Source of the DNA: Oenanthe sinensis
Lineage: Eukaryota; Streptophyta; Magnoliopsida; Apiales; Apiaceae
Reading direction: 5' to 3'
Assembly (NCBI GenBank): GCA_028671895.1
Contig: JAPMAC010000197.1
Coordinates: 6,329,001 to 6,393,000 of the forward strand
Length of the DNA stretch: 64,000 nt
Shown: positions 58,560-64,000 of the stretch, in pieces
Position numbering within the stretch: position 1 is the first letter of the stretch
Layout: the number at the start of each line of letters is the position of its first letter
Program-made: the position numbers and the translations under genes
The notes under the pieces: generated by a model
Databases searched by the model: none
Seen by the model: the letters and a program-made list of their open reading frames with translations, nothing else
What the model was told of the DNA's origin: nothing

Positions 58560-59130
58560 CCTAGTCGAATTCGACCAGGAACCTGGTCAGTTTTACCTCA
58601 CAAGTGGAACCCTGGTCGATTGGGGTTCCTGGTCGGCCAAGGCCCTTTCACTGAATCTTGGACGGCCAGGACTCCTAGTCATATACGAGCAGGATTCCTG
58701 GTCATTTAAGGGGGCTTTTATGGTGCCTATCGATGATGATTTTTGGTTGTTCATTTGACCAGGATCCTAGTCATTTATATGGCCATTCAGGGGGCCTAGT
58801 TGATGAGGATTTTTGGTCGTTCATTCAACCAGGATCCTAGTCATTTATAGGGCCATTCTAGGGGCCTAGTCGATGAGGATTCCTGGTCGTTCATTTGACC
58901 AGGATCCTAGTCATTTATATGGTCATTTTGGGGGCCTAGTCGATAAGGATCCCTGGTCGTTCATTCGACCAGGATCCTAGTCATTTCAAGTTTCAATTGG
59001 AACCCTGGTCGATAGGGATTCCTGGTCGGCCACCGTTTGTTACATGATTTTTAGTCGTTCATGACTTCTAATCATTTGTAGGCCTTCATTTGGCTTCTAG
59101 TCGACAGGCATTCCTAGTCGTTTGGTCCTT
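58560..59130 (+). repeat. 70-bp tandem array in the second Tat element
   Basis: Exact 70-bp spacing of gaccaggatcctagtcattt at 58757, 58827, 58897 and 58967, with diverged units on both sides. The 16-mer gaccaggatcctagtc is a near palindrome. The unit also contains a cctagtcgatgaggattcctgg segment. Same location relative to the LTR and antisense gene as the 79-bp array. Confidence 0.88.
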
Positions 59131-59510
59131 CAAGGATTTTTAATGTGGGTAGTTATTGGGGTTGACTCGTGGGTCATTTGGGCCTATTACGGCCTAGAGA
59201 TTTTTATCCACCTGTTTTAGTCAAGAGAAAGTTCCAGGCCACGTCGATTATTGGGCCGTATATTGTCAAAGCCCAATTAATTCATGGTCCTCGTATTTAC
59301 CGGCTATAGGAAGTTTAACTGGTTGAGTTACTGCTTCCTTCGGCTATAAATCAGTGAAGTAAAGATTCATTTCTCACTTCTCACTTTCTCAGTAAATTTC
59401 TCTCTCAGAATTTCACTTTAGAGCTCAATTAGCGAAGGTAATTTCAGGTGATCTTTTCCGATCAATCTTCATTTTCCTCAACTTGAAATCTTTCATTCGT
59501 TAAATATCAA
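59131..59510 (+). promoter_or_regulatory. Promoter region of the second antisense gene
   Basis: TGGGCC at 59179 and 59252, GCCCAA at 59271, tataaa at 59345, then ttcatttctcacttctcac at 59367. About 205 bp separate array and TATA box, against 222 bp in the nested Tat copy. A possible 5' splice-like aggtaatttcag-g lies at 59436-59448. Confidence 0.6.
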
Positions 59511-59635
59511 TGGCGGATTCCCAGGATGCTGCTCAACAGAGGTTCCTTGCCAGGGCGGTGAAAAGAGGCAACATCGTTACCGTTAATTATACTTTTCCTC
59601 CGTTTCTGAGTTGCTTGAGGTAATGGGTGACGAGT
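59510..59635 (+). pseudogene. Antisense gene start, cut by copia C
   Basis: Opens MADSQDAAQQRFLARAVKRG, against MADKRASRLAAMNARSAKRG in the gene at 44578: same MAD start and same KRG position. A stop occurs about 38 codons in, then the copia C LTR starts at 59636. The rest of the gene lies beyond copia C, outside the window. Confidence 0.7.
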
Positions 59636-61224
59636 TATTAGTATTGGTGTCTTAGAGACAATACTTTTAATGTTTTATTGAAAACAATTATGTTATGTGA
59701 TTATTTAATTAATATTTATTATATCTTTATTTCCTGCGTAATAAATTGAAAGAATAATAAATGTCCTTGAAATATTAATACGTAATATATATCTTTAAGT
59801 ATGTGACTTAAAAATGAGATTATATGAATAGTATTTTATTCCTAAAATTTCCTAGTCAAGTATTATTATTTAAGGACAATAATAATGCAATAAGACTAGA
59901 ATGTTTGTTGACAGATGACCACATCTCATTGGTCATAGGTATGGTGATACTAAAGTCAAGAACATAAGTATATGTATCAATACATGACACTGGAAATACC
60001 CGCCGTGAGATTCTACATGTTAATAAGTGTCATAAGAAATCTCACAGTGATAATGATGTAATGATCCTCTGACTTAAAATCATTATATTTCTATACGAGA
60101 ATTAATATACTTTGATTACACTCAAAGTTACCTTTAACCAGGTAATGATAAATGTGGACATTGGGTATGCTATGAATCGTATGAGGAATATGAATGATAG
60201 ATATAGGATTTAAACCTCCAATTCTATGAGTGATATTATTGGCCTCTTGATTGAGTGAGACTATGAAATGCATGACCATGCTTAAATATTGATTTGTTTA
60301 AATAGTCTACTCAATGATCAAGGAAATCGAGATTAAACATTGAAGAGGATGACACTATACATGCCTCGAGTTTGATCTATAATATAAGGTTAAATGGATT
60401 ATATTACATGGAACATTATTCACGAAAAGTTTAATTAAATCACCAATTATTATTGTTACTTGGGTAACATTGATGTATTACTAGATGTCACTCATTGTTT
60501 ATAATTTTATTATTAGATAATAAAATTATTGCCAACGTAATAATAATCTAAAGGGTCACACACAAAGAATGTCAAAACGGAGATTTATTTAAATTATGAA
60601 TTTAAATATATATTATTGTTTATTTAAATTTAATTATTGAATTAATTAAGTGGGACTTGATTAATTATATTAGAATTCGGATTTAATAAGTATTATTATT
60701 ATTATTCAAATTTAATTATTGAATTAATTAGGTGGGACTTGATTAATTATATTAGAATTCGGATTTAATAATAATAATAACCCAAAATCAGAATGGGTTT
60801 TGGAAACCACATGGATTAGGGTTAGGTCCAAAATCTCTCTCTCCCCTATATATACATAATAATGTATAGTATTAGGGTTTAATTATCATATTTTGTTTTT
60901 AGAGAAAAATCCTAGCTGCTCAACATCAAGAGAGACTAGAGAAAAGAAGAGAGAGAGAGGAAGAGGCAAACAATTCGGCTAGTACCGACTCCGTTGAAAG
61001 TATGACGATCGGGCGTTCATGTGGACTTCTTTGGAGAGCAGATCTTTGCAACAAAGGGCTGCTGTGATTCATTTTTCTAGACCTCCATTAAACATCATAC
61101 AGAAAGCTTTGTTAAGGTACAGACTTCTTCATCATAATCATCCAAAGTTATACATGGATCCTACGATAGAGTTTCATTTTTTTTTACGTTATATCCGCTG
61201 CATTTTCATGCCTGAAACCCTTCA
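59636..61224 (+). repeat. 5' LTR of copia C
   Basis: 1589 bp from TATTAGTATTGG to cctgaaacccttca, colinear with the copia B LTR. It has a TATA box tatatata at 60847-60854. An 82-bp stretch (aaatttaattattgaatta through gaattcggatttaata) is tandemly duplicated at about 60626-60789. No gene. Confidence 0.87.
60626..60789 (+). repeat. 82-bp tandem duplication in copia C LTR
   Basis: Two near-identical copies starting at 60626 and 60708, differing by aag/agg before tgggacttgattaatta. Elements A and B carry one diverged copy. Confidence 0.8.
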
Positions 61225-61225
61225 A

Positions 61226-61237
61226 TGGCATCAGAGC
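61226..61237 (+). promoter_or_regulatory. Primer binding site of copia C
   Basis: tggcatcagagc, one base after the LTR; initiator tRNA-Met type, identical to element B. Confidence 0.88.
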
Positions 61238-62989
61238 TACGTGTATAATGGGATGATTTGGTTGTGTGTTTAACAGTTTTTCGATGTATGTAAACATATA
61301 TATGATGTGCCATGACGTATGTTGATATATATGTTTTATATGATTTTGAATATATGATATTCATGTGTTGTATAATCATGGGATGATTGTGTGTATTGTT
61401 GTATGGATATGATACATATTTGTTCTTGTTATGGGAATCGTATTCGATATGAATTTTGAAACGGCTTCGGTAGATTTTCTGAAATATGTGTCTAATGTCC
61501 AATTTTCGTAAACGATATGTGTTTTCTGACTGGAATCGTGTCACTGAGCAATACTGACAAAGCCAGTTTCGCGTCTGTAAGCCGTTGGACGACGTTACAG
61601 GCCCCGAAACGTCGATTTATTATTTTCTGAAATTTATTTGATTTTCTGAAATTTTAAAATTTATTATATATGATTATATGATATGTTTATATAATCTAAG
61701 ATATATTACATGTGTTATGTGATAACATGGTGGATGGTTATGGCCTAAAGACTCATAGGATAGTGGTTTTGTTTTATGGTTTTGGTTTCTAAATACGACT
61801 TGTATGTCGTTTATTCATTGTAATTGTTAATCTCGAATGTAACTCGAGTTCTTCTTGTAATTTCATTAGAATAGATTTATTTATTATTCAATGTAATTTT
61901 TCAATGGAGACTTGGAAGTAAGGAAGTTAGGAGGCAATCCAGATAATGGAGCAATGGAGAAGATAAAGATATGTAATAGTGTAGTATTTGAAACCACCAT
62001 AGATTGACCTTGATAATTCCATTAGCTTAGAAATATCACATATGATGGGGCCATAATCAAACACGTTTAATTTACGCACAATACATATATGTATATGAAT
62101 GCATGTGTAGATACGTATGTGTTAGAATGATGTATGTATTAGATACACCATGCCATGCCTACTTAAGAAAGATAAAATCTGTAACGATTCAAGATTTTAA
62201 AATTAAACAAACGATCATGAGATTCTTGTGTTTATGAAACACAATATTGAATATGAATTTTCTTTTTCTGATATGGGGAGATTTTGTCAAAAGCGAATTA
62301 TTATTCGTAAGAAAGTTGGGTTTTAAGTGAGACTGCTTGTAACTTCTCCGACGATCTGGAAATCGAAACATTGACGAATATTGAAATGGATTATGTGATC
62401 AAGGAAAAATTTAGAATCTCTTCATGATGGGATCATGATCGTTCATATAAACATTAAAATCCCTAAATACATATTAAGTTTATCGGATACCTTCCAATAT
62501 TTAATATTCGTCAAGATCTAGATTGAGAATGAGTGGGTTTGCCAAAGCAAGGTACTTTTATCAATCATGGGAAGACATGATAAGTAAGTGACTTAGTTTA
62601 TTGAAACATTGAGTCTAACTTAACTAAATCATCACAATAGGATTGTGAGTTTAGAGGCATAGAGTTTGGTGAGATTTATTGGATAAATGTGTACAAAGTG
62701 TTGTTCCACCAAACTATCCAAGAGTTATATTTGATCTAATCGACTAATGGTGTCTACCTAAATAGTCGTGTTTTGGGCGTATTAGCCAAAGCTATCTTAA
62801 AACATGGATGAAATATGGATCTTAGCTCACTAGAAAGATTTCTTGAAATGCTTTCTGAATTAATAGTTAGGGCTATTGAGTTAATAAAAATAGTGGAAGA
62901 TATATATTATGAATGTATATGATAATCACTTGAACATAATTAAACTTCTACCACTAACTAATATGCATTTTAAACATTGTAGATATTTA
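61238..62989 (+). other. Untranslated leader of copia C
   Basis: Colinear with 33792-35513 of element B and, at its end, with 1-254 of element A. No credible ORF. Confidence 0.8.
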
Positions 62990-63396
62990 ATGGCAAACAA
63001 CACAAATAACTTCTCTGTGAGAGCAACCGTTAAGAAGGACAAGCTGACAAGAACTAACTTCCTTGATTGGTATAGGAATTTGAGGATTGTCCTTAGTCAG
63101 GAACGAAAGCTTCACGTCATTGAAATTCCTTCACCTGCTCCTCCTACTAAGAATGCAACTCGCGTTCAGCAAATTGCTTATCAGAAGCATATTGGTGATG
63201 CAAATGATGTTGCGTGTCTCATGCTAGCAACCATGAGTGCTGAGCTTTAAAAACAACATGAGCATATGGATGCTTATGAGATGATTGAACACCTTCAAAG
63301 AATGGTTGAGGGGCATGCTAAAGGTTCAACACGAGTAAAGCACTGTATGCTTGCAAACAGGGAGAGCGTGAACCTATTCAATAACATGTTCTAAAG
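62990..63396 (+). pseudogene. gag: Copia C gag N-terminal part (one stop, one frameshift)
   Basis: ATG at 62990, MANNTNNFSVRATVKKDKLT, then FLDWYRNLRIVLSQERKLHV and DVACLMLATMSAEL. A TAA at 63248 replaces the CAA seen in element A (C-to-T). The frame resumes with HMDAYEMIEHLQRMVEGHA but shifts around 63360. Gag core of the Angela-like family. Confidence 0.85.
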
Positions 63397-64000
63397 ATGA
63401 TAGGTTATATTGAGTATCTTGATACTTTGGGTTTTTCGATTGGTTCGAAAGCTCAGATTGACTTGATCTTGCAATCTTTGAACAAAAACTATACTCATTT
63501 TGTTATGAACTACAATATGAATGAGATATACAAAACACCCAATGAATTGTTGGCCATGTTACGAATTGCTGAAACCAACATGAAAAAGGCTGAACCTGCT
63601 GCCATGCTGATGGTAGACAACAAAGGTAAGGCTAAAAGGAAAGACAAATGGAAGGGAAAGAAGAAGATTGGATCTGCTTCTGGTCCCAAGCCAAAGACCA
63701 ATCCCAAACAGGCTTTAAAGCCTAAGGGTGCTATTGCAAAGGGTGATTGTCACTACTGTGGTAAACCAGATCATTGGAAGAGAAACTGTCATGCTTATTT
63801 GGAGGATCTGAAGAAGAAGAAGGCTGGTCAAGCTTCTGATTCAGGTATTTATGTTATAGAGGTCAATTTGTCTACTTCTACATCATGGGTATTGGATACT
63901 GGATGTGGTTCTCATATTTGTATAAATGTGCAGGAGCTGCAAATGAGTAGGACTTTGGCAAAGGGAGAGGTCGACCTACGAGTTGGCAATGGAGCAAAGG
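63397..64000 (+). pseudogene. gag: Copia C gag C-terminus and protease start (open to window end)
   Basis: Open for 201 codons from the ATG at 63397: MIGYIEYLDTLGFSIGS, then a lysine-rich stretch, then an intact CCHC knuckle CHYCGKPDHWKRNC (about 63750-63790) and the protease motif SWVLDTGCGSHIC (about 63886-63925) with an intact DTG. It continues past the window. This is the best preserved gag-protease part among the three copia copies and shows what A and B have lost. Confidence 0.85.

Larger units (their letters stand above)
58181..59635 (-). mobile_element. Second Tat-lineage element, 3' part only
   Basis: Minus-strand LTR starts TGATATGGGCTAAAATAA at 58341 (left end not defined), polypurine tract at 58342-58355, then a tandem array, the antisense-gene promoter and the first codons of the antisense gene, where copia C interrupts at 59636. 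Same layout as 41838-44700, with diverged sequence. Confidence 0.75.
59636..64000 (+). mobile_element. Copia element C (Angela/BARE-like), 3' end outside window
   Basis: 5' LTR (59636-61224), PBS, 1.75-kb leader and gag to the protease motif, where the window ends. The LTR start reads TATTAG, against TGTTAG in element B, so the terminal TG has changed. The element lies in the antisense gene of the second Tat copy; cgagt (59631-59635) is the expected left target duplication. Confidence 0.88.

Noticed and set aside
61019..61273. 84-codon frame across the copia C LTR end and PBS
   Set aside because: Crosses the LTR end and PBS; not kept in element B.

Overview
This is a plant nuclear intergenic block, AT-rich and made almost entirely of transposable elements. 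I see no ordinary host gene, rRNA or tRNA gene. The element types (Angela/BARE-like and SIRE/Maximus-like Ty1/copia, a chromodomain-bearing Ty3/gypsy, Tat-lineage Ty3/gypsy with an antisense gene, CACTA En/Spm, a TA-targeting MITE) point to a seed plant, most likely a eudicot. The species cannot be named from the sequence.

Layout. 1-5815: copia element A (Angela/BARE-like), leader through 3' LTR, its 5' LTR lying outside the window. 5816-10097: 3' end of a SIRE-type copia (extra ORF, polypurine tract, LTR). 10098-11401: antisense gypsy LTR. 11402-16228: 3' end of another copia plus a long, probably composite LTR with several tandem repeats. 16413-21935: minus-strand SIRE-type copia (RT start, integrase, protease, gag, PBS, LTR). 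The right side of that LTR carries a second, oppositely oriented PBS. 22030-24700: AT-rich repeats and poorly classifiable sequence with a faint gag-like stretch. 24705-53011: 5'-truncated chromovirus (Tekay/Del-like) whose 3' LTR is split by everything from 32225 to 52840. 32225-52835: copia element B, bounded by the 5-bp target duplication atgac. B itself contains a solo SIRE-type LTR (35829-37328, TSD gatag) and, inside its 3' LTR, a complete Tat-lineage insertion (41838-52543, TSD gatag). 53160-55455: antisense CACTA tnp2 pseudogene. 55977-56233: MITE inside a (TA)n tract. 58341-59635: fragment of a second Tat element, interrupted by copia element C (59636 to the window end).

The most interesting part is the nested Tat element. 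Its minus-strand gag-pol is broken by several stops. Its plus-strand antisense gene at 44578-46530 reads as an uninterrupted three-exon gene of 565 residues with canonical splice sites and a Transposase_28 (PF04195)-like region. Upstream of that gene lie a TATA box, TGGGCC motifs and a homogeneous array of 79-bp repeats. The second Tat copy has the same order (70-bp array, TGGGCC motifs, TATA box, ATG) with a related quasi-palindromic core in its repeats. The nested Tat element also lacks a 5' LTR: its primer binding site directly abuts the target duplication, as if an incomplete cDNA had integrated.

Coding regions other than the antisense gene are decayed. Many in-frame stops look like C-to-T or G-to-A changes, as expected for methylated repeats. 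Insertion order that can be read: CACTA relic and chromovirus are old; copia B entered the chromovirus LTR; the solo SIRE LTR and the Tat element then entered copia B; copia C entered the second Tat element.
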